Below are positions 27,505 through 36,687 of a DNA stretch of 64,000 bases, in pieces. The notes beneath the pieces were generated by a model that was not told the DNA's origin, did no database searches, and saw only the letters and a program-made list of their open reading frames with translations. Source of the stretch: Bacillota bacterium (GTDB taxonomy: Bacteria; Bacillota; UBA4882; UBA8346); the NCBI GenBank assembly GCA_023435565.1, contig JAEYRN010000048.1, positions 1 through 64,000 on the forward strand, in the 5' to 3' direction. The position numbers were made by a program, and so were the translations under genes. How positions within the stretch are numbered: position 1 is the first letter of the stretch; every line of letters begins with the position of its first letter.

Positions 27505-28197
27505 CTACTTTAACACAAATGGATTATAATTTGCTTCGTAATCATAATGATCTTCATTTTCAATTTTTTTAAGCCAACGGGTAATAGTATAGGTTAACGG
27601 TGTTGCTAAAATCTCATACCCGGTTTTAAAAATATAGTTGGAGATCAATACCCTTATCACCAATGCATTTTCCCAAAGGCCACTAAAAGCAATAAATACA
27701 AACAACGCAGAATCTATCAATTGACCAACCAAGGTGGAACCGATAGTTCTGACCCAAAGATACTTTCCTTTGGTTATAATTTTTAGCCGGGACAAAATGT
27801 AACTGTTACTGAACTCACCGATAAAGTAAGCTATGATACTGGCCAGAGCTATTCGCGGCGCAGTCATTAATAAATCTTGGTACGATTGTTGTAAAGTCCA
27901 ATCCGGATCGGCAGGGATTACCCCAACCAGCCAAATTACGAAACTCATTAATACCAATCCGGTAAATCCCGCCCAGATAACCCGGCGCGAGCGTTCATAT
28001 CCATAAACCTCGGTTAGAATATCCGCAAATATGTAACTTAAAGGAAACAGTAAAGTCCCGCCGTCAAAGGAAAAATGGATCCCGGTTAAAGGAATTGCCA
28101 AACGGACAGCCTTAACCGATACAATATTACTAATCAGTAAAACAGCGACAAAAATGCCTAATATTAAATCAAAATAACGATAATTACGTTGTTCCAT
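27505..28197 (-). CDS. VUT-family queuosine precursor transporter
   Basis: 230 aa with about six membrane helices. The N-terminal ...LLISNIVSVKAVRL and FPLSYIFADILTEVYGYERS segments are diagnostic for the YhhQ/VUT family, which imports queuosine precursors such as preQ0 or preQ1. It follows dxs by 3 bases and is thus the last gene of the isoprenoid transcript. No preQ1 riboswitch can stand in that gap. Confidence 0.9.
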   Translation of the reverse strand: MEQRNYRYFDLILGIFVAVLLISNIVSVKAVRLAIPLTGIHFSFDGGTLLFPLSYIFADILTEVYGYERSRRVIWAGFTGLVLMSFVIWLVGVIPADPDWTLQQSYQDLLMTAPRIALASIIAYFIGEFSNSYILSRLKIITKGKYLWVRTIGSTLVGQLIDSALFVFIAFSGLWENALVIRVLISNYIFKTGYEILATPLTYTITRWLKKIENEDHYDYEANYNPFVLK

Positions 28198-28200
28198 CAG

Positions 28201-30099
28201 TTATACTCCCGCTCTGATACCTAAAATAGGTAGATTTAACTCTCGGACCGCGCGACATACTCCTTCCACATCCAATCCACATTTTCGTAATAAAACATCG
28301 GTAGGTCCATGAGTTACAAAGTGGTCGGGCAGCCCCAAAATTTTATAATTAATACCCTTCACTCTTTTATTGTTTAGAAATTCTAAAATCGAAGAGCCAT
28401 AACCTCCTGCTGTCACGTTCTCTTCAATTGTTATTATATTTTGATGGTTTTCAGCGAGATGTAGTAACATTTCTTCATCAAGGGGTTTTACAAAACGGGC
28501 GTTAACAATGGTACAATTAATTCCGTACTTTTTAAGACGCTCTCCGGCAAGAATTGCTGTCTCAACCATAGATCCAACAGCGATTAAAGCCACTCCTTGT
28601 CCTTCCCGTAAGATTTCGCCCCGGCCCAAAGGTATTTTTTTAGGCAGTTCTTCCGTTACCAGTTTTAAACCATCCCGTTTGGGATATCTGATTGCCACAG
28701 GCCCATTTAGATGTAAAGCAGTAAAAAACATATCCCGAAACTCATTACCATCCTTAGGAGACATTATTGTTATGTTCGGAATATGCCTCAGGTAAGAAAG
28801 ATCAAAAACTCCATGGTGCGTAGGACCGTCGGGGCCAACCAAACCTGCCCTGTCCAACATAAAGATAACCGGTAGTTTCTGCAAACATACATCATGGATG
28901 ATTTGATCATAAGCCCTTTGAAGAAAAGTTGAATAGACAGCAACCACCGGGCGAAAGCCTTTTTTTGCTAAACCGGCCGCTAATGTTACCGCATGCTCTT
29001 CTGCAATACCAACATCAAAAAAACGGTCCGGAAATTCCCTGGCAAAATTGACCAAACCTGTACCATCGGTCATAGCTGCGGTAATCGCTAGAATCCTAGA
29101 ATCTTGGAGTGCCAATTGAACAATAGTGTTTGAAAATACTTCGGTATAACTTGTACTCACCGGCCCACCAACATTTTTCCCGTTAGCTAGTTCAAAGGGA
29201 CCGGTTCCATGAAATTTTTGAGGATTCTTCTCTGCCAGCTCATATCCTTTTCCTTTTGTGGTCAACACATGAACTAACACTGGGCCTTTGTGGATCGCTG
29301 CTTGTTTTAAATAAAGTTTCAGATCAGTAATGTTATGTCCATCAACCGGACCGAAATAAGTAATTCCCAGTTCTTCAAAGATCATCCCCGGAATTACCAA
29401 AGACCTAATACTATCCTCCAATTTTTCGAGTGTCCGGACCGTTGCTTGTCCTAATCCGGGTATTCGCTGTAACATATCCTGAACGTCAGCTTTAAGCCTG
29501 CGCAATCTGGGATTCATTCGAAGCCTGGTTAAGTACCGCGATAAAGCACCCACATTCTTGGAAATTGACATCTCATTATCATTGAGAACTATAATTAAAT
29601 CGGTTTGAAGATGTCCCAGATGGTTCAAAGCCTCAAAGGCCATACCACCGGTAAGCGATCCATCACCGATTACCGCTACTACTTTATTGTTTTCACCCAT
29701 CAGGTCACGGGCTTTTGCTAATCCAACTGCAGCCGAGATGGAAGTGGAACTATGCCCGGTTGCGAACGCATCATGCTCACTCTCCTCCGGCTTGGGAAAA
29801 CCGCTCAGACCGTTATATTGACGGAGTGTGTCAAACCGGGAAAACCTTCCGGTGATCATTTTATGAATGTATGATTGGTGCCCAACGTCCCAGATAATTT
29901 GATCAACCGGACTTTCAAAGACAGTATGTAAAGCCAAAGTCAGTTCAACTACTCCCAAATTGGAGGCCAAATGCCCCCCGGTTTGGGCTACTGTTTCCAA
30001 TAAAAACTTTCGAATTTCGACTGCCAGTTCCATTAGTTGCCCGTCCGACAATTGTTTTAAATCGGAAGGCTGGTTTATGGTATTCAACATGTCGCTCAT
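28201..30099 (-). CDS. dxs: 1-deoxy-D-xylulose-5-phosphate synthase
   Basis: 632 aa, full length. It condenses pyruvate and glyceraldehyde-3-phosphate, the first step of the MEP isoprenoid pathway. The thiamine diphosphate signature VIGDGSLTGGMAFEALNHLG and the transketolase segments ATGHSSTSISAAVGL and DRAGLVGPDGPTHHG are all present. It starts immediately after the oapA stop codon, so translation is coupled. ispA, supplying the next steps, lies upstream in the same cluster. Confidence 0.96.
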   Translation of the reverse strand: MSDMLNTINQPSDLKQLSDGQLMELAVEIRKFLLETVAQTGGHLASNLGVVELTLALHTVFESPVDQIIWDVGHQSYIHKMITGRFSRFDTLRQYNGLSGFPKPEESEHDAFATGHSSTSISAAVGLAKARDLMGENNKVVAVIGDGSLTGGMAFEALNHLGHLQTDLIIVLNDNEMSISKNVGALSRYLTRLRMNPRLRRLKADVQDMLQRIPGLGQATVRTLEKLEDSIRSLVIPGMIFEELGITYFGPVDGHNITDLKLYLKQAAIHKGPVLVHVLTTKGKGYELAEKNPQKFHGTGPFELANGKNVGGPVSTSYTEVFSNTIVQLALQDSRILAITAAMTDGTGLVNFAREFPDRFFDVGIAEEHAVTLAAGLAKKGFRPVVAVYSTFLQRAYDQIIHDVCLQKLPVIFMLDRAGLVGPDGPTHHGVFDLSYLRHIPNITIMSPKDGNEFRDMFFTALHLNGPVAIRYPKRDGLKLVTEELPKKIPLGRGEILREGQGVALIAVGSMVETAILAGERLKKYGINCTIVNARFVKPLDEEMLLHLAENHQNIITIEENVTAGGYGSSILEFLNNKRVKGINYKILGLPDHFVTHGPTDVLLRKCGLDVEGVCRAVRELNLPILGIRAGV

Positions 30100-30678
30100 T
30101 TAAATTCGTCTTGCCTTTCGCATATTTCCTTTCTTCTTTTGCTTGACTTTCTTGGTTTGAAAACGTTCGGTTTTAAAAAGAGAAAGGACTTTTCCAACCG
30201 TAAAAATTATATGATTAGCATTCTCAATAGCGTAAGATTTACCAAAAGCTTTACCACCGACAGTTAAAGCAGCAACCAAGGCTACTGCAATGGACCTTAA
30301 CAAATCCTCACTCAATGTTTGAAAAAAATTTACAAAGTCGAATACTATCCCTACCATTAGCGCTCCGCTAAGGGTCCCTGCAATGTCCCCCACTACATCA
30401 TTACAAATATTAGCCACCCGGTCCGCATTTCTGACTAAGTAGATAGCCTGTTTAGATCCTTTAACTTTGTCGGCGGCCATGGCGTGAAAGGGAGATTCGT
30501 TTGCAGCCGTAACAGCTGTACCGATAATATCAAAGACTATTCCGGTTAAAATTACTATAAACAGCACTGTTGCCGAGAGCCAAAAACCTAATGAAGATTC
30601 TGACAAAATTGAAATAGTTAACGAGATTACAAAAGATAAAGATCCAATTTTTAAAGCTCGAAAAAGATTGGTTGCCAA
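30100..30678 (-). CDS. oapA: OLE-associated membrane protein OapA
   Basis: 192 aa with about four membrane segments, the conserved-looking stretch FDIIGTAVTAANESPFHAMA with internal acidic residues, and a strongly basic C-terminal tail (KKVKQKKKGN). OapA is the membrane protein that binds OLE RNA and is encoded right beside it in OLE-containing Bacillota. Here it sits between the OLE locus and dxs, as in the published arrangement. The start is TTG with AGGTG 5 bases upstream. Similar proteins are sometimes annotated as CorB-like, which may be a misnomer. Confidence 0.82.
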   Translation of the reverse strand: MATNLFRALKIGSLSFVISLTISILSESSLGFWLSATVLFIVILTGIVFDIIGTAVTAANESPFHAMAADKVKGSKQAIYLVRNADRVANICNDVVGDIAGTLSGALMVGIVFDFVNFFQTLSEDLLRSIAVALVAALTVGGKAFGKSYAIENANHIIFTVGKVLSLFKTERFQTKKVKQKKKGNMRKARRI

Positions 30679-30780
30679 AGAATCACCTGTTACTAATAGT
30701 TTAGCCTTTCACTATAAAAATAATTATTTAAAAATACCTACCGAAATTTTTACCACAGAAGTTAGTTAAATATATATTTA

Positions 30781-30803
30781 AAAAAACGACCCTTTGAGGT
30801 CGG
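30781..30803 (-). terminator. Terminator at the 3' end of the OLE locus
   Basis: On the minus strand CGACC pairs with GGTCG and is followed by TTTTTTT, about 25 bases after the closing stem of the structured RNA. It would release OLE RNA; oapA and dxs need read-through or another promoter. Confidence 0.8.
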
Positions 30804-30827
30804 TTTAAACCAAAAAAATGTATCAAA

Positions 30828-31436
30828 TGAGAGGATGGTATCCACTGAGTAAAAATTGTGGCTTAGGTCCAGTAGGTTTTCCCAACTGCCTCCCCAGCGT
30901 TACCGCCAAGGTGGTTCCCCTTTAAGGCAGCTCCGTTTAGTCGCCAAAAACGAGACTGGATTACCACTTAGTCCACACTGCAATCCCCAATGGAACTCGA
31001 ATATCGAGTAGCCTAGGAGTTTTCCTCACAGGACGCCCCATCATCTAGCCTCTTTTGCGAACTTGGGTTTCAAATGGCAGAGAGTCACTTCACCCTGCAG
31101 AGGCTAGTGACTTGATACCCATTTCCTCCCAAACCGCTCAAGGCAGGCTACACTGCACCGATACTAAGTAATCAAATACCGTACCATATGCAGGTTTACC
31201 CCCAAGCCGTAGTTCACGCTCGCTTACACGGGATTCCCACGCACTTGGGCCTCCACGGTGGTGGGGTCAACGCCTACATGCCATTGTAGATCGCCCCATC
31301 CCCTTAACCCCCAGCACCAACTCCCGACTGGGCGTCGGCGGCCAGCACCAGGGACTTCATCGATGTGCCCGAAACGGATTTTTAGGCCCGTCTTCGAAGA
31401 TGGTCGTCCTGACTAGGATACTACACCATCCTCTCA
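30828..31436 (-). ncRNA. ole: OLE RNA (ornate, large, extremophilic)
   Basis: A 609-base non-coding segment with no usable ORF. Its ends form a closing stem: GAGAGGATGGT at the 5' end pairs with ACCATCCTCTC at the 3' end. The inside is denser in G and C than the flanks, with many paired segments such as CGAATATCG-type hairpins. Length (~610), a consensus promoter just upstream, a terminator just downstream, and the order xseA-xseB-ispA-DUF212-ole-oapA-dxs match known OLE loci. OLE RNA forms a membrane ribonucleoprotein with OapA that aids stress tolerance. Identification rests on size, structure and synteny, not on alignment. Confidence 0.87.
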
Positions 31437-31448
31437 TTTACATAAACT

Positions 31449-31477
31449 ATTATAACATATTTTTATGTATCTGCCAA
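31449..31477 (-). promoter_or_regulatory. Consensus sigma-A promoter of OLE RNA
   Basis: TTGGCA (31477-31472), a 17-base spacer, then a perfect TATAAT (31454-31449). Transcription would start near 31442, about 6 bases before the closing stem. Confidence 0.85.
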
Positions 31478-31582
31478 AGATAGTAGTCGGGAGTTCCGGA
31501 GTCAGCATTAAACCCAGAACGATTTTGAGCTTTAAAATGTAAAGCATGTTTTTAAATCTACTGACTCCTGGCTCCACTTTTC

Positions 31583-32032
31583 TTAGTTAATTAACAAATA
31601 CGCCATTATAATGCCTAACATTGCTCCCATAATTACCTCTACCGGAGTATGACCAAGAAGTTCTTTTAATCTTTCCTGATTAAATTCGCCTTCCTCAAAC
31701 AACTCATCGATCATCTTATTTAAAGTCATTGCCTGACGGCTAGCGGCATGTCGTACTCCGGCTGCATCGTACATTACAATTACGGCAAAGATCAGAGTGA
31801 CAGCGGTTATTGCCTGGTCCCAACCCATTTGTAACCCAACCGCCGTTGCGAGTGCGGCCACTAAAGCCGAATGAGAACTTGGCATGCCACCAGCCCCAAC
31901 AAAACGACGAAAATTAACCCTTTTTTCTTTAATAAAATAAAATATCCCTTTAATGAATTGGGCAAGAAACCAAGCAGTTAAAGCAGTCCAAAGAATCTCA
32001 TTATGCGGCAATTCTTTAAAAAAATTATGCAA
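31583..32032 (-). CDS. Divergent PAP2-family membrane protein (DUF212)
   Basis: 149 aa with about four membrane segments. AWFLAQFIKG and FVGAGGMPSSHSALVAALAT are the family signature; the second resembles the phosphatase motif of PAP2 enzymes, so an undecaprenyl or other lipid phosphatase role has been suggested. I use TTG 32032 because AGGGG is 7 bases upstream; an earlier TTG would add six residues. It lies between ispA and OLE, a position seen in other OLE loci. Confidence 0.85.
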   Translation of the reverse strand: MHNFFKELPHNEILWTALTAWFLAQFIKGIFYFIKEKRVNFRRFVGAGGMPSSHSALVAALATAVGLQMGWDQAITAVTLIFAVIVMYDAAGVRHAASRQAMTLNKMIDELFEEGEFNQERLKELLGHTPVEVIMGAMLGIIMAYLLIN

Positions 32033-32131
32033 TTTTATACCCCTATTCAAACCCTAGTTATGAAATAAATCCAAAATATAATAATACAGGGTTTAATTCA
32101 AGCTGTCAAGTTGGTATAGTAATTAATTATG

Positions 32132-33214
32132 TCAAAGCTCCCGGTCAGCGACATAATCGGCCCAGGCTAATAAAAGTCTTTTAAACCGTGATTCCGGCAA
32201 CTGGGTAAGTTCATCAGTTGCTTGCTTTACAATTTGATCGGCCAGACCTTTAACATACTCAACTCCATTATATTCAAGTAGCATCTGCTTTATTTTCTCA
32301 ATTTCCCCCGCTGACGCAGACGAATTCCCCAACCATTTAAGCATGTAATCCCGATCTTTATTATCAGCCTGCTTAAAAGCATGTAATACTATGACAGTTC
32401 GTTTCCTTTCCCTAATATCGGATCCAATCGGTTTACCCAAACGTTTTTCATCGCCAATAATCCCCAAAATATCGTCTTGTAGCTGAAAGGCAGTTCCGCA
32501 TTTACGGGCAAAAGAACCAATTGCTTGAATCATGCTATTTTCGTTGCTGGTTTGATCCAACCCGATTGAGGCTCCGGCGACACCGGCATACTCATAAAGT
32601 AAACCGGTTTTTAGTTCCAACATTTTTAATATGTCGCTTTCGGTGAGATCACCGATGTTTTGTTTCGAAAAAAGGACGTCTAATGCTTCTCCTTCCAGCA
32701 AGCCTTTGGTAAGCTCAGTTAATTTTGCTACCAAATCTAGGACTACTCGATTATCGACTCCGGAATTTATCAACTCTAGAATTAACTGTATTGACCAGGC
32801 ATGTTGTAAATCGCCGGCTAAAATTGCCATATTTCGGCCATAATCGACTGCTTCTCGTTGGGAATAACCTTCATTCAAAGCATAGCCCCGAAACTGTTCA
32901 TGAACTGTAGGAAATCCGCGACGTTTGGAATCATTATCAATGATATCATCATGGACTAAGGTCCAAGTATGGTATACTTCCACCGCTGCTGCAGCCGAAA
33001 GAGCCCTTTCCTCGTCTCCGCCTACCGCTCCGCAGGAAAAAAGGAGAATTCCCGGGCGAAGCCTTTTGGCCGGCCGGATTAAATAAGAGTAAACCGCTTC
33101 CTGTAATTCCTTGGGATTAAAACTTTGACGATATTTCTCTCGGTTTAATAGTTCAACCAATTTGGCCTCGCGTTCCCGCAAAGCCTCTATGAATTCCTCT
33201 CTATTTGCGGTCAA
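32132..33214 (-). CDS. ispA: Polyprenyl diphosphate synthase (geranyl/farnesyl type)
   Basis: 360 aa, longer than the usual ~295 because of inserts around residues 110-130. The first aspartate-rich motif is VHDDIID with the adjacent PAKRLRPGI; the second is DDILGIIGDEKRLGKPIGSD, the form seen in archaeal-type short-chain synthases. It joins C5 units into C15-C20 prenyl diphosphates. Product length cannot be told. The neighbours dxs and xseAB are the usual context. Confidence 0.88.
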   Translation of the reverse strand: MTANREEFIEALREREAKLVELLNREKYRQSFNPKELQEAVYSYLIRPAKRLRPGILLFSCGAVGGDEERALSAAAAVEVYHTWTLVHDDIIDNDSKRRGFPTVHEQFRGYALNEGYSQREAVDYGRNMAILAGDLQHAWSIQLILELINSGVDNRVVLDLVAKLTELTKGLLEGEALDVLFSKQNIGDLTESDILKMLELKTGLLYEYAGVAGASIGLDQTSNENSMIQAIGSFARKCGTAFQLQDDILGIIGDEKRLGKPIGSDIRERKRTVIVLHAFKQADNKDRDYMLKWLGNSSASAGEIEKIKQMLLEYNGVEYVKGLADQIVKQATDELTQLPESRFKRLLLAWADYVADREL

Positions 33215-33351
33215 ACTAATCCTCCTTTGATTCGTTACGTGTTATGCGTTAAACGTTGCGCGTAAGACAATTAAAACCATCCATTATTAATAGTTAAGCC
33301 ATCGGTGACCACATATAATTCCTTCAAATATTTACTGATGCGTAACGGATT

Positions 33352-33606
33352 TCATTCCTCTTCCTGATTAAAATCAGCCAATTTCGGTTGGCCGTTTTCA
33401 AAACCCATTAGAATTTCAAGCCGTCCTTCGGCCGCATCTAATCTCCCGGAACAATATTTAGCCAGTCCGATTCCTTCCTCAAACAAACTTAGACTTTCAT
33501 CCAAAGCAATATTGCCTGTCTCCAAACGTTGCACAATCTCATCCAATCTGGCAATGGCTTCTTCAAAACTCCGCTCACTTGATTTATTATCTTTTTCCGT
33601 AGTCAT
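33352..33606 (-). CDS. xseB: Exodeoxyribonuclease VII small subunit
   Basis: 84 aa, the normal size. SFEEAIARLDEIVQRLETGN and LDESLSLFEEGIGL are the XseB core. Several small subunits bind one XseA to degrade single-stranded DNA. It lies 88 bases after xseA in the same direction. Confidence 0.95.
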   Translation of the reverse strand: MTTEKDNKSSERSFEEAIARLDEIVQRLETGNIALDESLSLFEEGIGLAKYCSGRLDAAEGRLEILMGFENGQPKLADFNQEEE

Positions 33607-33694
33607 CCCGAATTCTCCTTAATATATGCCGCAATAGGTTTTTTGAACTCCCGGATTATTGCGACCTATTTTCTTTGATTCAAAGATTCAAAAT

Positions 33695-34897
33695 TTATTT
33701 CAATTTATTTAATACTTCACAATTAATTATACCTGAAGCTAATGTAATTTTTAACGGGTCACCCGGTTCAACCTGAGCTGAATTTTTGATGAATGTACCA
33801 TCGTTTTTTTGAACGATTGAATATCCCCGCTGTAAAGTAGCTAAAGGACTAAGCGTATCCAATTGCCCCAAGACTTTTAAAAACCGCTCCCTTTTTAAAG
33901 TAAGGCTTTGCTTAACTTGTCGAACCAATCGTTCACTTAATAGGTCAACTTCCTGACGACGAATGTTCAAAGACTGTTTTGGATAAGCCAATACCCGGCT
34001 CTGGACTATTTTTTGCAAAATCCGGCGTTCATTTTGAAGTTTACGGTGGATCGCCTGATAGAGGCGACTTTGATATTGATTTACTTGACGGTTAATGTTT
34101 AGTTGATCTGGGACCGCCAATTCTGCCGCTCCCGAAGGAGTTGGGGCTCTCAAATCAGCCACAAAATCGGCTATTGTAAAGTCGGTTTCATGCCCAACCG
34201 CTGAAATAACCGGCTTCGGAAAATCCGCAATCGCTCGGGCAAGCTGCTCATCATTAAAGGCCCATAGTTCCTCAAGTGAGCCTCCACCTCGCCCAATGAT
34301 AATTAAATCCAAGTTTTGAAACCGGGCCGCATCATTCAAGGCCCTAATCAGGCTAGCCGGAGCTTCAGTCCCCTGAACCTGCGCGGGAAAAATTAGAATG
34401 TCCAGATTGGGACGGCGGCGGCGTAAAATTTTGATTATATCCTGGACCGCTGCCCCGGTCGGAGAAGTAATCACTCCTATCTTTTGGGGCAATGGAGGTA
34501 ACTTCCGTTTTCGAGCCTGGTCAAACAAGCCTTCCTGTTCCAATTTTTCTTTTAATTTGGCAAAGGCCTGATATAAACTACCCAGACCCGATGGAGTCAT
34601 TTCCTCGACATAAAGTTGATATTGGCCGCTTTTTTCATAGATTCCGATGCGGCCCCTAATGGCTACCTCATGACCGTCGGCCGGTTTGAACTTCAAACCC
34701 CAAGCTTGAGACTTAAACATCACGCATTTGATACAAGCGCCTGCATCTTTGAGGGTGAAATATAAATGCCCGGAAGAGTGGGCGGTAAAATTGGAGATCT
34801 CACCTTGAACCCAAACCCCTTCGAGTAAGAAATTATCTTCAATTAGCCGTTTTAAAGCATATGTAAGTTGGGAAACTGTAATCGTCTTGGCGGCCAA
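33695..34897 (-). CDS. xseA: Exodeoxyribonuclease VII large subunit
   Basis: 400 aa. The N-terminal OB fold (VSQLTYALKRLIEDNFLLEG, WVQGEISNFTAHSSGHLYFT) is followed by the nuclease domain with VITSPTGAAVQDIIKILRRR, GRGGGSLEELWAFND and SAVGHETDFT, all standard for XseA, then a coiled-coil region that holds XseB. It degrades single-stranded DNA during repair. It is the first gene of the OLE-associated cluster here. Confidence 0.96.
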   Translation of the reverse strand: MAAKTITVSQLTYALKRLIEDNFLLEGVWVQGEISNFTAHSSGHLYFTLKDAGACIKCVMFKSQAWGLKFKPADGHEVAIRGRIGIYEKSGQYQLYVEEMTPSGLGSLYQAFAKLKEKLEQEGLFDQARKRKLPPLPQKIGVITSPTGAAVQDIIKILRRRRPNLDILIFPAQVQGTEAPASLIRALNDAARFQNLDLIIIGRGGGSLEELWAFNDEQLARAIADFPKPVISAVGHETDFTIADFVADLRAPTPSGAAELAVPDQLNINRQVNQYQSRLYQAIHRKLQNERRILQKIVQSRVLAYPKQSLNIRRQEVDLLSERLVRQVKQSLTLKRERFLKVLGQLDTLSPLATLQRGYSIVQKNDGTFIKNSAQVEPGDPLKITLASGIINCEVLNKLK

Positions 34898-34972
34898 AAC
34901 CTTTCTCCTTTACTAATACATATCGCTCTGAAGCATAAAACATTTCGCCACGCGATGGATCAAGGAAAAATC

Positions 34973-35046
34973 ATCCTCAAAAAATGCCATATTACGCTTT
35001 CGCTATATGGCTTTTGAGAAGTTCCTTAGAGTAATTTTTTGAGGAT
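34973..35046. repeat. Nested inverted repeat upstream of xseA
   Basis: A 13-bp outer pair, ATCCTCAAAAAAT (34973-34985) and its inverse (35034-35046), encloses an inner pair GCCATAT/ATATGGC (34986-34992/35005-35011). On RNA this makes a long hairpin with an internal bulge. It could be a leader structure or a repeat unit. The rest of the 34898-35118 gap shows nothing else clear. Confidence 0.6.
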
Positions 35047-35118
35047 AATTATCTAAGGGTATTCCATAGTTAGAAAAAAAATCCTGCCTTAAAGGTAGGT
35101 CGAGTTTAATTACAGTAT

Positions 35119-35687
35119 TTAAAGTTCTTGTTTTAGTCGAACTATTAATTCTTTAATTTTCAATTTTTCGACCCAATAATCCAGATACTGATAATCCAAG
35201 TTTTCACCTTGCACCTTTAAGATCCCTTTAGCGTCTTCCCATTGCCGTTCCGAAACTCCACCGCCGTCTTGATACCATAAGAGCTTACTTAAAACAATAT
35301 CTTCCGGGGTTGCGACTTTCACGAAAACATCCGGGTCCGATAACAATTCGGGTTTACGCCGGTTAAATTTAATGTTCTCATAGGGATTGTCTTTTAAATA
35401 AAGATATCGACCTTAAACATGGTTTCCAAATGAATGATATTGAAACAACTACGCCGTTTAATTGCATCACGAATCATATCCGCGTCAATTATAAACTCGT
35501 CTTTCAGTTTTTCCACCAATCGTTCAACATGGATATTTTTGATGTCGGCAACCAAATCAACATCCATAGTGGCGCGAGGAATACCGTGAATAGAGCTTCC
35601 CAGGGAACCTCCGATCAAATAGTTAATGCCGCATTTTTCCAAAGCATTAATCACTTTAATCGTAATCTGAAAAGGGAGCTGCATCAA
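35119..35687 (-). pseudogene. Frameshifted nucleotidyltransferase (AbiEii/MNT-like)
   Basis: Two adjacent reading frames make one protein. The first (35394-35687) has YLIGGSLGSSIHGIPRATMD followed by VDL, the GG-S-x10-D-x-D nucleotidyltransferase core. It stops at 35394 just after KVDIFI. Adding one T to the T-run at about 35400 restores the frame as FYLKDNPYENIKFNRRK into the second part (35119-35346), which ends in ELIVRLKQEL. It overlaps the small gene before it by 4 bases, a pair typical of toxin-antitoxin-like cassettes. It could instead be a sequencing error. Confidence 0.75.
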
Positions 35688-36037
35688 TATCCCTCACTTT
35701 CCGGGTCCCAACCGTTCACTTTGATTGATAATTCCCGGCCAAGCAAAAGAGCTCCCAACCGTTTCCGTAGTTCTTCATCGGAGATGCCGGGATGGCGTTT
35801 TAAGATTCCGGTTTTGGCCAAAGTCCTAACGGCTTCTGACATTTCCATGGCCATTTTAAACTTTTGGGCGGGGGACATTTTACGATATCCTTCAATCAGT
35901 ATCGATTCCATGATGGGATGCGTGTCGGATTTTCCGGATATAAACTTCTCCTCTCTTTGAAACATTAGCTTTTGCAACGAAGACGGTTCGGAAACGGCAA
36001 CTGCCGGTGGTGAAAAATTATTAAGATTTTTAATCAA
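35684..36037 (-). CDS. Small partner protein of a nucleotidyltransferase cassette
   Basis: 117 aa. The segment EGYRKMSPAQKFKMAMEMSE followed by RHPGISDEELRKRL is a recurring small family found beside nucleotidyltransferase genes, as here, with a 4-base overlap. An antitoxin-like role is plausible but unproven. The start is uncertain: TTG 36037 lies 5 bases after the PtuB stop and lacks a ribosome site, so it may rely on coupling; ATGs lie further inside. Confidence 0.6.
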   Translation of the reverse strand: MIKNLNNFSPPAVAVSEPSSLQKLMFQREEKFISGKSDTHPIMESILIEGYRKMSPAQKFKMAMEMSEAVRTLAKTGILKRHPGISDEELRKRLGALLLGRELSIKVNGWDPESEGY

Positions 36038-36042
36038 TAATG

Positions 36043-36684
36043 TTAATTAATGGCTTTAGAAAATAACTTTTGCAGCCAATATAACGCGACTCCATAGTAT
36101 TCATAATAATTCCCTACGGAATCTCTTCTGTTCCACTTATTGATTTCTCGTTGTATATTTGCTTTAGTCCACTTCTTTTCAGGATATTCGCGTTTTAAAC
36201 AATCTACAATACTATCAATTATCTTCTTTCTGTTTTCCTTAATAGTTTGGTGATTGAGATTCAATATATTATATAAATCGTTATTAACTCTTGGATCATC
36301 GGAATAAATCGTACCGTCGCTTCTGTATTTAATATAATCTTCACAGTTGGTATCTAACGGATCAACAAATAAATCATTTTCCCCTTTATGTGTATCACAA
36401 CATTGTAAATGTCTAGGTTTTCCTTCATTTCCATCACAAGCCCCAAGCATATTACTATATAACAGGCTCAATTCTTCATACCTTTGTGGTTTCAAATGCT
36501 CGATCTTCATATCGTTTATATGAACCCTTTTCATGCAATAGCAGCAAACGTGCCCTTGCTCCGAAAGTAGGGCTTCCCTTATTTCGTCTTTCGTTACTGT
36601 TGGAAGGTTATCGTAACAAGCATGTTTTTGGGTTCTGTGTTCAATAAGCGATTTTGGTTCTTGCGCTTTTTTAATATATTTCAT
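36043..36684 (-). CDS. ptuB: PtuB-like HNH endonuclease (Septu / retron-associated type)
   Basis: 213 aa. A zinc-stabilised HNH domain: CCYCMKRV (Cys pair), IEHLKPQ (His), YSNMLGACDG (Asn) and CCDTHKG (His). This layout matches the HNH nucleases paired with an overcoming-lysogenization type ATPase in Septu defence and in some retrons. It begins 3 bases after the ATPase gene ends. No reverse transcriptase or msDNA locus is seen nearby, so Septu is the better fit. Confidence 0.8.
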   Translation of the reverse strand: MKYIKKAQEPKSLIEHRTQKHACYDNLPTVTKDEIREALLSEQGHVCCYCMKRVHINDMKIEHLKPQRYEELSLLYSNMLGACDGNEGKPRHLQCCDTHKGENDLFVDPLDTNCEDYIKYRSDGTIYSDDPRVNNDLYNILNLNHQTIKENRKKIIDSIVDCLKREYPEKKWTKANIQREINKWNRRDSVGNYYEYYGVALYWLQKLFSKAIN

Positions 36685-36687
36685 CTA

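Noticed and set aside
28197..28201. preQ1 riboswitch for the queuosine precursor transporter
   Set aside because: Only 3 bases separate it from dxs, leaving no room.
30780..31450. rRNA fragment, tmRNA or group II intron in the long gap
   Set aside because: No rRNA or tRNA-like motif, no intron-encoded protein or domain V, while size, promoter and synteny fit OLE RNA.
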